64,000 nt of DNA from Sphingobium lactosutens DS20 (GCF_000445105.1 NZ_ATDP01000101.1:1-64000); one strand, 5' to 3'. Numbered from the stretch's first letter, positions 1-8,923 are shown. The notes: generated by a model from the sequence alone, not told the origin. Numbers and translations are program-made.

Positions 1-25
1 TGATCTGCCCCCACCGAGTGGACCG
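1..25 (+). repeat. IS terminal inverted repeat, outer copy
   Basis: Starts TGATCTGCCCCC and continues with a GAGTGG block shared, with small differences, with the other end. It lies on the transposase 3' side. The window begins exactly on the first base of the repeat. Confidence 0.85.
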
Positions 26-48
26 ATTGGTTTGTTAGTGCATTAAGC

Positions 49-939
49 TCATCGCCGCCATATCCGGACGGAGGTGGAGCGAAGCGGAACCGGAGGCCGA
101 TATGGCGGTGTCGCCGTTTCTGGTGCCGGTGGCCGATAGCCAAGACTGCTGTGCGGGCGGACGGTGTTGTAATGCCGCCGCCAGGCTTCGATCAGCACCC
201 TGGCCTCGGCGAGGCTGTAGAAGATTTCACCATTGAGCAGTTCGTCGCGCAGCGACCCATTGAAGCTTTCATTATAGCCATTCTCCCATGGCGATCCCGG
301 CGCGATGTAGAGCGTCTTCACGCCGATCTGCCGCAGCCATTGCTGGACGGCATTGGCGATAAATTCGGCGCCATTATCTGACCGTATATGTGCAGGCGGG
401 CCGCGCGAGATGAACAGGTCCGCCAAGGCCGCCAGCACATCCTCATGTTTGAGCTGTCGCGCAACGATAAGCGCCAGACATTCCCTGCTGGCCTCGTCGA
501 TGATCGTCAGGATGCGGAACTTGCGGCCGTCATGCGTGCGCCCCTCGACGAAGTCATAGGCCCACACATGCCCAGGATACTCAGGCCGCAGGCGGATGCA
601 TGATCCGTCGTTGAGCCATAGACGCCCGCGTTTGGGCTGGCGCTGCGGCACCTTGAGCCCTTCGCGCCGCCATATCCGCTCGACCCGTTTATGGTTCACC
701 GTCCACCCCGCATGGCACAGCAACGCCGTGACCCGGCGGTAGCCGTAACGACCATATTGCTTTGCCAAGGCGATGATGTCCTCCGTCAGCGCCTGTTCGT
801 CATCCGCCCCACGCGGCACTTTACGCTGTGTCGATCGATGCTGCCCTAGAACCCGGCATATCCGTCGCTCGGATAGCCGGACTGGCAGATCCCGTCGTAT
901 ATGATCGATGCAGCGCCGTCGCCGCGCGGGGCTCAGAAG
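49..939 (-). CDS. IS3-family transposase OrfB (DDE integrase core), made by -1 frameshift
   Basis: Catalytic part of the transposase; it carries out the strand cuts and joins that move the element. The rve/DDE core shows a first Asp in WAYDFVEG, a second in IRSDNGAEF, and a Glu in NGYNESFNG, followed by the usual C-terminal [11 protein letters not shown]. The frame is open upstream of the first Met (codon at 819) and joins OrfA at a GGGAAAC heptamer (positions 945-939 on the minus strand) placed as G GGA AAC in the OrfA frame, so the functional product is most likely an OrfAB fusion made by -1 slippage. No internal stop is seen, so the element looks active. The fusion point is inferred. Confidence 0.88.
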   Translation of the reverse strand, partial: LLSPARRRRCIDHIRRDLPVRLSERRICRVLGQHRSTQRKVPRGADDEQALTEDIIALAKQYGRYGYRRVTALLCHAGWTVNHKRVERIWRREGLKVPQRQPKRGRLWLNDGSCIRLRPEYPGHVWAYDFVEGRTHDGRKFRILTIIDEASRECLALIVARQLKHEDVLAALADLFISRGPPAHIRSDNGAEFIANAVQQWLRQIGVKTLYIAPGSPWENGYNESFNGSLRDELLNGEIFYSLAEARVLIEAWRRHYNTVRPHSSLGYRPPAPETATPPYRPPVPLRSTSVRIWRR

Positions 940-1211
940 TTTCCCCGTGCAGCTTCCTGCAATATCAGCTTGTCCAGCGTCAGGTCCGAGATCGCCCGGC
1001 GCAGCCGTTGGTTTTCCTTCTCCAGATCCTTCATCCGCCGTGCCTGGTCGGTCTTCAGCCCGCCATATTCCTTGCGCCAGCGATAATAGGTCTGCTCACT
1101 GACCCCGATCCGACGGCAGGCTTCGGCGGTCGAAGCCCCCTGCGCCAGCACGATCTCAATTTCACGCAGCTTGCCGATGATCTCTTCCGGCTTGTGCTTC
1201 TTGCTCGGCAT
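933..1211 (-). CDS. IS3-family transposase OrfA (helix-turn-helix)
   Basis: A 92-residue DNA-binding subunit that recognises the element ends. The N-terminal helix-turn-helix covers roughly residues 25-50 ([20 protein letters not shown]) and is followed by a leucine-rich coiled coil (residues about 60-85) used for multimerisation. The last codons overlap the OrfB frame and contain the slippery GGGAAAC. OrfA alone ends at the TGA at 933. Length and architecture are typical of IS3 elements. Confidence 0.93.
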   Translation of the reverse strand: MPSKKHKPEEIIGKLREIEIVLAQGASTAEACRRIGVSEQTYYRWRKEYGGLKTDQARRMKDLEKENQRLRRAISDLTLDKLILQEAARGNF

Positions 1212-1249
1212 TCAATGTCCCTTTCGCGGTCCAGACTATCATAGTCTCT

Positions 1250-1274
1250 GGGCCACTCAGCGGGGGGCAGATCA
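1250..1274 (-). repeat. IS terminal inverted repeat, copy next to cyoB
   Basis: On the minus strand it starts TGATCTGCCCCC and contains GAGTGG, matching the repeat at base 1. It lies on the transposase promoter side, about 40 bases upstream of OrfA, and directly abuts the interrupted cyoB reading frame. Confidence 0.88.
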
Positions 1275-2510
1275 CTTGGCGGCAATATGATGCATTATGC
1301 CAACCTTTTCTGGATGTTCGGGCATCCTGAAGTCTATATCGTCATTCTGCCGGCATTCGGCATCTACTCCGAAGTCGTCTCGACCTTTTCCAGCAAGGAA
1401 TTATACGGCTATAAATCGCTGGTGATCGCGACAATGGCGATCGCCGTGCTGTCCTTCACCGTCTGGCTCCATCATTTTTTCACGATGGGCCAAAGCGCAA
1501 GCATCAACGCGGCCTTCGGCATTGCCACCATGGCGATCGGAGTGCCGACGGGCGTCAAAATCTACAACTGGATCTGGACGATGTTCCGGGGCGAGGTGCG
1601 TTTCGCCACGCCGATGATCTATGCGCTCGCCTTCATGATGACATTTGTACTGGGGGGTCTGACCGGCATCACCCTGGCTTTCCCTCCCTTGGACTATGTC
1701 GTCCACAACACGCTGTTTTTGGTGGCGCATTTCCACAATATGCTGATCCCCGGTACGCTATACGGCCTGCTGGCGGCATATACATTCTGGTTTCCCAAGG
1801 TTTTTGGATATCGGCTGGACGAACGCTGGGGCCGTATCTCGTGCCTGTGCTGGATCGCGGGCTTCTATCTGGCGTTCATGCCGCTCTATATACTGGGCGC
1901 CAGCGGCATGGCGCGCCGCACGCAGGCCGTGATGGAGACAGCCTATCGGCCATGGCTCTACATCGCCGAAGTTGGCGCATTGATCCTTCTGTGCGCCTTT
2001 GTCGCATTGCTGATCCAGCTCTGGGTCAGCATCCGTGATCGGCACGCCAATGATGTTTTCGTCGGCGATCCGTGGGATGGCCGGTCGCTGGAATGGTCCA
2101 TTTCCGCGCCGCCGCCGGAATATAATTTCGCTCGGCTGCCGCATGTGGACCAACCCCATTGGTTCTACGATGCGAAGCGCAAAGGCACGCCTTACGCGCC
2201 GCCTGCTACATATTGCGATATCATGATGCCGAAAAATAGCGTCGTGGCGCCAATCATCGGCATGGCGAGCGGTGCGGCGGCCTTCGCGCTGGTCTGGTAC
2301 ATATGGTGGCTGGCGATCCTGGGCATGGCCGTGATCATAGGCGCGATCGTAGCGCGCAGCTTCGTGCGGGACACGCATCGCACCATTCCGGCATCCCAAG
2401 TGGCAAAAGCCGACATGACTTGGCGCGAAGCGATGGCAAAGGCGCAGCCGGTCCCGCGGGAAATCGAAACCAGCCCCGCCAATCAAGGTCTGGCGATGGT
2501 GCGATCATGA
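1275..2510 (+). pseudogene. cyoB: 3' fragment of cytochrome bo3-type quinol oxidase subunit I, cut by the IS
   Basis: Heme-copper quinol oxidase subunit I, the proton-pumping catalytic subunit of an aerobic terminal oxidase. The frame opens at base 1275 with LGGNMMHYANL, directly at the IS edge, and runs 411 codons; E. coli CyoB has about 660, so roughly the first 40 percent is missing. Retained are HPEVYI with the CuB/Tyr-region histidine, the HHFFTMG pair of CuB ligands, and the HNTLFLVAHFHN block carrying the heme ligands of helix X. The C-terminal extension (DPWDGRSLEW) is typical of CyoB rather than cytochrome c oxidase. ATG at 1287 could start a truncated peptide, but it would not be a working oxidase. 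Its stop overlaps the cyoC start as ATGA. The 5' part presumably lies beyond the IS. Confidence 0.92.
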
Positions 2511-3133
2511 GCGCCAGCGAAACCAAACATGCCGGACTGAACCTTAAGGGGACGGACGCCGAAACGCATGCGGAAGCCGAGCATGCCATATTCGGTTTCT
2601 GGATTTTCCTGATGAGCGACGCGGTGATCTTCGCCCTGCTTTTCGCCACCTATGGCGTCATGTTGCCCGCCACGGCCGGCGGCCCGACGCCTGCGAGTGT
2701 TTACAAGATTTGGCCGACCTTCATAGAAACGCTCCTGCTTCTAACCAGCAGCCTCACCTACGGCATGGCTTCGGTGGCGATGAAATATGGTTCACGCAGG
2801 GGGGACGTCCATCGTTGGCTGGCGGCGACGCTGGCTCTGGGTCTGATATTCCTCGCCTTCGAATGGCATGATTTTGCCGAGATGTTCGCCCAAGGCGCCT
2901 ATCCAACCCGAAGCGGCTTTTTGTCCGCATTTTTTGGGCTTGTTCCTCTCCATGGTCTGCATGTCGTCGCCGGCATTTGCTGGATAGTGGTGATGATGGC
3001 GCAGATCCGCTTCTTCGGACTAGACGCGCGGGTGAAGATCAACCTGTTGAGGCTGGGGCTGTTCTGGCATTTTCTCGACCTCATATGGGTCGCGATCTTC
3101 TCCACTATCTATCTGCCGGGCTTGCTGCCATGA
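2507..3133 (+). CDS. cyoC: Cytochrome bo3-type quinol oxidase subunit III
   Basis: A 208-residue inner-membrane subunit III of the heme-copper quinol oxidase, which stabilises subunit I. The N-terminus is hydrophilic (about 30 residues), followed by five predicted membrane segments. HAIFGFWIFLMSDAVIF and the FGLVPLHGLHVVAG helix match the CyoC/CoxC family, and the length equals E. coli CyoC. The start is the ATG overlapping the cyoB stop (ATGA), implying translational coupling. With cyoB broken, this gene is probably no longer part of a functional complex unless another subunit I is encoded elsewhere. Confidence 0.93.
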   Translation: MSASETKHAGLNLKGTDAETHAEAEHAIFGFWIFLMSDAVIFALLFATYGVMLPATAGGPTPASVYKIWPTFIETLLLLTSSLTYGMASVAMKYGSRRGDVHRWLAATLALGLIFLAFEWHDFAEMFAQGAYPTRSGFLSAFFGLVPLHGLHVVAGICWIVVMMAQIRFFGLDARVKINLLRLGLFWHFLDLIWVAIFSTIYLPGLLP

Positions 3134-3441
3134 GCCAGGACAACGACCGACGGCACGAAATCCGCTCCTACCTGATCGGGTTTGCAGGCGCGATCGCGCT
3201 GACGGGCGCGGCCTTTGCGGTCGTCCGGTGGCCAATCGCGCCGACGAACATCACTTTTGCGATGGTGCTTGCGCTCGCCTTGGCGCAAATCATTCTGCAA
3301 TTTCGCTGTTTCCTGCACATCAGCTTCAAGCGATCATCGCGTGACGATCTTCAACTTATTCTGTTCTCGACCCTGGTCATTGCGCTGATGGTGGGCGGAA
3401 CCCTGGTGATCCTGATGAATCTACGCGACCGGATGATGTGA
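3130..3441 (+). CDS. cyoD: Cytochrome bo3-type quinol oxidase subunit IV
   Basis: A 103-residue small membrane subunit with three hydrophobic segments (residues about 14-35, 42-62 and 75-98) and the conserved FRCFLHI core of CyoD/COX4-pro proteins, which assist CuB site assembly in subunit I. The start overlaps the cyoC stop as ATGA. It is the last gene of the visible cyo block; no cyoE-like heme O synthase follows before the glycan cluster. Confidence 0.92.
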   Translation: MSQDNDRRHEIRSYLIGFAGAIALTGAAFAVVRWPIAPTNITFAMVLALALAQIILQFRCFLHISFKRSSRDDLQLILFSTLVIALMVGGTLVILMNLRDRMM

Positions 3442-3760
3442 GGCCGCAAAGGCGCGCAGCGTCGGCCTGCGATATTGAGGTGTCGACGATGCCACGACAG
3501 CGGACGGGCGCCTAGTCCTCGTCCCGCAGCTTCGCCTGATATCTGGGACGATAGGGGAAGCCGGTCGAGATGGGGGCAGATTCCAAACCTGCCATTTGTG
3601 ATCTTGATCCAAGAAAACGAATAAATTGTAAAAACTAACTTATGTTATCATTATTTATAAAATGTCATTGAAAAACATGGCAGGTTTATCCGGTAAACGG
3701 GCGATATGGAACGTAATCAATCCAACGGTGTTTGAAGCTTTCTGTATAGGGGGCACCTGA
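3442..3760. promoter_or_regulatory. AT-rich intergenic region, probable promoter of the glycan operon
   Basis: No gene is seen here. The stretch 3600-3700 is strikingly AT-rich compared with everything around it and contains TTGTAA and TATAAA-like hexamers, but no pair with good spacing could be fixed. An 11-base perfect inverted repeat flanks it: AAACCTGCCAT at 3585-3595 and ATGGCAGGTTT at 3677-3687, about 80 bases apart. A Shine-Dalgarno AGGGGG (about 3748-3753) precedes the TTG start at 3761. The region most likely carries the operon promoter and its regulator site. Confidence 0.5.
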
Positions 3761-5773
3761 TTGGTTATCTTGCATCTTGCTCTTGGAGGCTGTCTGAAGG
3801 CGCCGCCAATTAATTACGGTATAACTGCTGACACCGACGGTCATATTGCCTATATATTGGATGCATCTGCCCATCAGATACAACAATCCGAAGTGTCAGA
3901 GGTAGTCATAGCCACCCGGCGGTTTGAAGACCCCCGGTTCGACCAGGTTTACAATCTGTCAGACGAACATATAAGTCAGAATGTTCGTATTATTCGAATT
4001 CCTACATCAAAATCTGTTTACCTTGAGAAAGAAGAGCTGTCAGGAGAATTGGCATCTTTTACCCAAGGATTGATCCATTATCTTTCCTCCGGTAAAGATC
4101 TTCCAGACGTGATCCACACGCATTTTGCCGATGCGGCTCAGGTGGCTGCGGTGATACAGCGAAAATTTGGCATACCTTATGTCTTCACGCCGCATTCCTT
4201 GGGGATAGATAAGCAGATGCAGGGCGTATCCTGCACCGGCCTTGGCCAAAGGATCGAGGCTGAACAATCGGCCATCGCGCAAGCTGGCGCCATAATCGTG
4301 TCGACGGCGGATGAGGCCGATCGTCAAGTCGGGGCCTATTGTCCGTCGGCAAGGGGAAAGCTTCATGTGGTGCCTCCGGGCGTGCCGCGCCTGCCCATGC
4401 CCGCTCGGACGGGTCGCGCGCAGATGATGGTGCAGCAATGGTTCGACCGGCCGGACTTGCCGATCATCCTTGCCGTATCGCGGCCCGTCACGAAGAAAAA
4501 TCTGGCGGCCCTCGTCATGGCCTATGGTCAGGATTCGGTGCTTCAGCGTCAGGCCAATCTCGTCATTCTGGCGGGCCAGCATCGGCATGCTGCGGGCGAG
4601 GAGCGAGCCAATCTCGACCAGCTTTTTGCCTTGGTCGAAAGCTATGGCCTCAACGGCCGGGTCGCCTTGCCCGAGGCGCATGATGCCCATGACGTGGCGG
4701 CGCTATATGCTCACGCGGCGAAAGGGGGCGTCTTCGTCAATCCCGCGTTGCATGAGCCCTTCGGGCTCACCTTGATCGAAGCGGCGGCATCCGGGACGCC
4801 CGTGGTCGCGACGCGCAATGGCGGGCCGGCGGAAATCGTGGCGAAGATCGGGCATGGGGACCTTATCGATCCGCGCGATCCGCAAGCGATCAGCGACGCC
4901 ATCAAGGACATCATAGGCAATGCTGACCGGCATGCAGCACTGTCGGCAAAGGCGCGCGCAGGTTCTAGCCTCTATTGCTGGAACGCATATGCCAGTGCGT
5001 CTGTCGACATTTATCGCTCGGTCACACAGCCGCGCTTGCTGGCCTGCGATATGGACAACACGCTTACCGGCTGCCGGGAGTCCGCGGCGGCGTTTCGTGC
5101 CTGGCGGTCTACATCCTCAATGCCGTTTGTCGTCGCAACCGGCCGAAGCCTTCATGCCACGAAGATGATCCTGCGTCGCTGGCAACTGCCAGAACCCGAT
5201 GCCTATATCGTCGATGTTGGCACGCGCATTGTTTGGCCAGATGGGGAGGGCGGATGGCAGGAGTGCGCGGAATTCGCCGCCTATCTGGATCAGGATTGGG
5301 ACCGCGCCGTTGTGGCCCGGATGGTGGCGCCCCTTGGCCTCAAGCCCCAGCCGCGCGTCACGGAGGGGCCGCACAAGATCAGCTTTTTCGGAACTGCTCG
5401 CGATGCGGCCGCCATTCGGGCAATGTTGGACGCCAATGGTGTGGCGGCGAGGGTCATCTTCTCCCACGGCCGCCTGATCGACATATTGGCGCCCAATGGC
5501 GGCAAGGCGGAAGCGATTGCAGCCTATGCGCGAAAATTCGGCCTGTCCTTGTCCCACTGCGTGGCCGCTGGCGATAGCGGCAATGACGCGGATATGCTCG
5601 CGGCCTGTGGTCATGCGATCGTCGTGGGCAATGCCACGGCCGAACTGGACGATCTCCCTGCCCGCAAGGGATTGATGCGCGTGTCGCGCCATCATGCCGC
5701 TGGCGTGCTTGAAGGGCTGGCGCGGCTTGGCCTTCAGGACGCTTCATCTGCTGCCGTGGCCGCAGCGGCATGA
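3761..5773 (+). CDS. Sucrose-phosphate-synthase-like GT4 fused to a HAD phosphatase
   Basis: A 670-residue two-domain enzyme. Residues 1 to about 420 form a GT4/GT-B glycosyltransferase like sucrose-phosphate synthase: ADTDGHIAYIL near the N-terminus, HTHFADA, TPHSLG, and the donor-site HEPFGLTLIEAAASGTPVVAT. Residues from about 425 form a HAD domain of the sucrose-phosphatase type with DMDNT (nucleophile Asp430, Asp432) and GDSGNDADML (Asp605, Asp609). Together they would make a glycosyl phosphate and dephosphorylate it, giving sucrose or a related sugar. The start is TTG with AGGGGG about 8 bases upstream; no better start lies nearby. It is first in a six-gene operon and its stop overlaps the next start. 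The exact acceptor is not readable from sequence. Confidence 0.82.
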   Translation: MVILHLALGGCLKAPPINYGITADTDGHIAYILDASAHQIQQSEVSEVVIATRRFEDPRFDQVYNLSDEHISQNVRIIRIPTSKSVYLEKEELSGELASFTQGLIHYLSSGKDLPDVIHTHFADAAQVAAVIQRKFGIPYVFTPHSLGIDKQMQGVSCTGLGQRIEAEQSAIAQAGAIIVSTADEADRQVGAYCPSARGKLHVVPPGVPRLPMPARTGRAQMMVQQWFDRPDLPIILAVSRPVTKKNLAALVMAYGQDSVLQRQANLVILAGQHRHAAGEERANLDQLFALVESYGLNGRVALPEAHDAHDVAALYAHAAKGGVFVNPALHEPFGLTLIEAAASGTPVVATRNGGPAEIVAKIGHGDLIDPRDPQAISDAIKDIIGNADRHAALSAKARAGSSLYCWNAYASASVDIYRSVTQPRLLACDMDNTLTGCRESAAAFRAWRSTSSMPFVVATGRSLHATKMILRRWQLPEPDAYIVDVGTRIVWPDGEGGWQECAEFAAYLDQDWDRAVVARMVAPLGLKPQPRVTEGPHKISFFGTARDAAAIRAMLDANGVAARVIFSHGRLIDILAPNGGKAEAIAAYARKFGLSLSHCVAAGDSGNDADMLAACGHAIVVGNATAELDDLPARKGLMRVSRHHAAGVLEGLARLGLQDASSAAVAAAA

Positions 5774-6915
5774 CCCGTCCGATCGGATATTTCGTTCATC
5801 ATCAGGGCAGGGGCCATGCCGAACGCTGCGCAGCAATCGCCCAAGCCATGCCCTCATGCAGGCCGCTGACAATATTTTGCGCCCGAGACGATATATTTCC
5901 GGCTTTGCCGGACAATGCGGACATCGTTACCATTCCCTCCCTGTTCGAACCGACCGGCGATGAAGCCGCATCCATGGATTGGGTATCGACCCCCGCCACG
6001 CTGCATTGCGCCCCTTTGGGCTGGCCTGGCATCCGCTCCGCCATGGGCCAGATCACATCTTGGTTTCAGGCTGCCGATCCCGCGCTCATGATCTGCGATG
6101 TGTCTGCGGAAATCGCCCAACTGGCCCGCATCTGTTCGGTCCCCCATGTCAAGATTTTGCAACATGGCGATCGCAGCGATCCGGGGCATCGCGCCGCCTA
6201 TGAAGGGGCGGCAGGACTTCTGGCCCCCTTTCATTCCGACCTGGCCCAACCCGAATGGGATGATGCCATGCGGTCAAAGACATTCTTTGCAGGCGGTCTT
6301 GGCGTGGATCTGCGTGTGCACGAGCGGGAGGTCGCGCGGCAGCGTATTGGCGTTGACCCGAATGAGGAGCTTATCCTTGTCCTCTCGGGCAGCGGGGGCG
6401 AAGGCTTCGGACAGGCGCCCCTGGGTGTCGGCGCGCGTTCGCGACCCTCTGCCCGATGGATCACCATCGGGAAGGTTCAGCGGGACTGGCATGCGACGGA
6501 GCCGGGTAATATCGAGCATCGCGGCTGGGTCGACAATGCCGAAGACTATGTCGCTGCCGCCGACCTGGTCATTTCCTCGACGGGCAACACCACCTGCCAG
6601 CAGATATTGGCCGCTGCCAAACCCTGGCTTGCCGTTCCCGAATGGCGCTATTTCGATGAGCAGCATCGCAAGGCGGATGCGCTGTCGGCGGCAGGCGTCG
6701 CGACTACGCGGCCGCATCTTCCATCCTCGGCCCATGGGTGGGCGTCCGCCCTTGCCGAGACATGGGCGGGTCACCAACCGGATCGCCAGCGGGCGATGAT
6801 TGACGAAGCGCCCGCGCTTGCAACCGCGCAATGGCTCGAAGCGCTTATCGATCGCCTCTGGTCACAACAACTCGCCCCCATTTCACCATCCTTCAAGGAG
6901 TTCCGCCCGTCATGA
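5770..6915 (+). CDS. GT-B fold glycosyltransferase (MurG/GT28-like)
   Basis: A 381-residue cytosolic or membrane-associated glycosyltransferase. The N-terminus has HHQGRGHAERC, the G-x-G-H-x-x-R type acceptor loop of MurG/GT1/GT28 enzymes, and the C-terminal half has a donor-binding region around VLSGSGGEGFGQAP and SSTGNTTCQQILAAAKPWLAVPE. No signal peptide or membrane helix is seen. The start overlaps the previous stop (ATGA), and its own stop overlaps the next start, so it is probably made in fixed ratio with its neighbours. Substrates are unknown. Confidence 0.75.
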   Translation: MTRPIGYFVHHQGRGHAERCAAIAQAMPSCRPLTIFCARDDIFPALPDNADIVTIPSLFEPTGDEAASMDWVSTPATLHCAPLGWPGIRSAMGQITSWFQAADPALMICDVSAEIAQLARICSVPHVKILQHGDRSDPGHRAAYEGAAGLLAPFHSDLAQPEWDDAMRSKTFFAGGLGVDLRVHEREVARQRIGVDPNEELILVLSGSGGEGFGQAPLGVGARSRPSARWITIGKVQRDWHATEPGNIEHRGWVDNAEDYVAAADLVISSTGNTTCQQILAAAKPWLAVPEWRYFDEQHRKADALSAAGVATTRPHLPSSAHGWASALAETWAGHQPDRQRAMIDEAPALATAQWLEALIDRLWSQQLAPISPSFKEFRPS

Positions 6916-7853
6916 ACAAGGTTTCCGTCATCACATTGGCGCGCGGGCGGGGCGATCATCTCGTCAACGTCGTTCATGGCCTCAACCGCCAGTCGATGCT
7001 GCCGGTCGAACTCATAATCGCAGTGATGCAAAACGAACCCTATTCTCTGCCTAAAACCCCGTTCCCGGTTCGCCAGATCCATGTCGCGGGCGATGATCTG
7101 CCCCTGGCAGCAGCGCGGAACGCCGCCGCCGCCGTCGCGACCGGGGACATCCTGATTTTCCTGGATATCGACTGCATTCCCTCCCCCAGCCTGGTTGCAG
7201 ACTATGCCGCCCATGCCGACAGGTTCGATGGCCTCCTCATGGGGGAAGTGCTGTATCTGCCGCACCAAGCCACGCAGGGCGACTGGTCGTGCGAGGGATT
7301 TGAAGGGATCGCGGAGAAACATTCCGACCGGCGTGGTCCCCCCGCCCATGGCATAGAAATTTGCGCGGATTATCGCTGCTTCTGGTCGCTGAATTTCGCG
7401 ATGCAGGCGCAGACATTCCGGCGTTCAGGCGGCTTTGACGAACGCTATGTCGGATATGGCGGCGAAGATACGGATTATGGAAAGACGCTCAGCACGGCAG
7501 GCATAGCGATCGCCTGGGCCAAGGGCGCACGAGCTTATCATCAATATCACCCGCACCATATGCCGCCGGTCCATCATGTCGAAAGCGTCGTGCGCAATGC
7601 ACAGCTGTTTGAGGCAAAATGGGGCTATCGGACCATGGGCCATTGGCTGCACGCCTTTCGCCTGATGGGGCTGATCGACGATGCGCCAGGCCTGCCAATC
7701 CGACTGTTGCGCGCGCCCGATCAGGACGATCTGGCGCTCACCGGCCAGCAGAGCCATCAACCCTATGCGAACACCGCCACGGTTTTGCGCTTGTTGGAGT
7801 CCCGGCAGAAGCGGGGTGCTGACATGATGCCAATCGCTGTCGCCGCCGCGTGA
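6912..7853 (+). CDS. GT2 glycosyltransferase with galactosyltransferase-type C-terminus
   Basis: A 313-residue family 2 (GT-A fold) enzyme. It starts MNKVSVITLARGRGDHL, has a D-x-D region in LIFLDIDCIPSPSL (residues about 100-113), and a C-terminal glyco_transf_7-like motif GGFDERYVGYGGEDTDYG that contributes acceptor and metal residues. The frame is open further upstream, but ATG at 6912 overlaps the previous stop as ATGA and starts the canonical N-terminal beta strand, so it is preferred. A His-rich stretch (YHQYHPHHMPPVHH) near residue 220 is unusual. It is the third gene of the glycan operon. Confidence 0.82.
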   Translation: MNKVSVITLARGRGDHLVNVVHGLNRQSMLPVELIIAVMQNEPYSLPKTPFPVRQIHVAGDDLPLAAARNAAAAVATGDILIFLDIDCIPSPSLVADYAAHADRFDGLLMGEVLYLPHQATQGDWSCEGFEGIAEKHSDRRGPPAHGIEICADYRCFWSLNFAMQAQTFRRSGGFDERYVGYGGEDTDYGKTLSTAGIAIAWAKGARAYHQYHPHHMPPVHHVESVVRNAQLFEAKWGYRTMGHWLHAFRLMGLIDDAPGLPIRLLRAPDQDDLALTGQQSHQPYANTATVLRLLESRQKRGADMMPIAVAAA

Positions 7854-8923
7854 GGATCGCCCTTCTGGCCCATGTGCGCCAGCGCATCCGTCAACCTTTT
7901 GCCGGCGGCATGGAAGCGCATGCATGGCAACTGGCCGCGGGCCTTAGTCGTCGGGGTCATGATGTCACCCTTTTTGCTTCTGGTGACAGTGACTCCGCCT
8001 TCACCATCGATCCGGTAGTCGACGTGCATTATGAGCAGGTTTTTCCCTGGGCCGAGCATCGTGGATCGGCACCTCTCATCAACCATCTCGATGCCGCTTA
8101 CGCATCGGCCTGCGAACGCATCGCCGACGGCGCTTTTGATGTTGTGCACAATAACAGCCTGCATCGTTTTCCCCTGGAGCGGCGCTGGACGAACCGCACT
8201 CCTACGCTCACGTCCCTCCATGTGCCGCCTTATGACGCCCTGCACGGTTTCGTGAAGCAAAGCCCATCACCACGCCATCGCCTGACTGTCACCTCCGCCA
8301 AGCAGCTCAAGGCATGGTGGCCGCACAATCCTCCGCCCGAAGTGTCGATACTGCATAATGGCATAGATGTCGGCCAGTGGCGTTTCGGCGAGAAGGGGAA
8401 CGGGACCGCGATCTGGAGCGGCCGGATCACCCCGAACAAGGGGACTCATATGGCCGCGATGGCCGCACGTAAGTCGGGAATGCCCCTCATCATCTACGGC
8501 GCGATTGAGGACCCTGACTATTGGGCGGCGGAGGTAGCGCCGTTGCTTGGACCCGACATTCGCTATGGCGGTCATCTGGATATGCGGCAACTGGCCGAAG
8601 AGATGGCGAGAGCATCGGTTTTCGTTTTCACGCCCTGTTGGGATGAGCCATTCGGTCTGGTTGCGGCCGAAGCCATGGCCTGCGGGCTCCCGGTCGCCGC
8701 CTTCGACATGGGGGCGGCGAGCGAAGTCATCGGCAACGCGGGCGCTCTGGCGCAGCCACAGGACGTCGACGGACTGGCTAGTGCAATGCGTGACGCGTGC
8801 CTGATCGACCGGACGATCGCCAGACAGCGGGCCGTCGACATGTTCTCGCAGGATGTGTGGCTCGCGCGATGCGAGGACCTGTATGGGCAGCTGTGCGGCG
8901 CGACCGTATCCGCAGCCGCATGA
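7850..8923 (+). CDS. GT4 glycosyltransferase
   Basis: A 357-residue GT-B retaining glycosyltransferase. Features are the N-terminal FAGGMEAHAWQLAAGLSRRGHDVTLF acceptor half, WSGRITPNKGTH (phosphate-binding Arg/Lys), and the E-x7-E donor motif in DEPFGLVAAEAMACGLPVAAF. It resembles the GT4 group that includes tetrahydrobiopterin glucosyltransferases, but the acceptor cannot be read. The start is GTG at 7850, overlapping the previous stop as GTGA; no other start fits the N-terminal strand MRIALLAH. The stop overlaps the next ATG. Confidence 0.83.
   Translation: MRIALLAHVRQRIRQPFAGGMEAHAWQLAAGLSRRGHDVTLFASGDSDSAFTIDPVVDVHYEQVFPWAEHRGSAPLINHLDAAYASACERIADGAFDVVHNNSLHRFPLERRWTNRTPTLTSLHVPPYDALHGFVKQSPSPRHRLTVTSAKQLKAWWPHNPPPEVSILHNGIDVGQWRFGEKGNGTAIWSGRITPNKGTHMAAMAARKSGMPLIIYGAIEDPDYWAAEVAPLLGPDIRYGGHLDMRQLAEEMARASVFVFTPCWDEPFGLVAAEAMACGLPVAAFDMGAASEVIGNAGALAQPQDVDGLASAMRDACLIDRTIARQRAVDMFSQDVWLARCEDLYGQLCGATVSAAA

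Larger units (their letters stand above)
1..1274 (-). mobile_element. Complete IS3-family insertion sequence interrupting cyoB
   Basis: The element is bounded by imperfect inverted repeats that both begin TGATCTGCCCCC, one reading inward from base 1 and the other inward from base 1274 on the opposite strand. Between them lie the two overlapping transposase frames usual for IS3-family elements (OrfA with a helix-turn-helix, OrfB with a DDE integrase core), transcribed leftward. Codons of cyoB start immediately after base 1274, so the right boundary is exact. The left flank lies outside the window, so the target duplication cannot be read. The OrfA sequence resembles the IS407-like group, a weaker call than the family. 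Confidence 0.93.

Noticed and set aside
3571-3581. TGGGGGCAGAT, similar to the IS terminal repeat
   Set aside because: The match is only about 10 bases and has no second end or transposase remnant near it; probably chance in a G-rich stretch.
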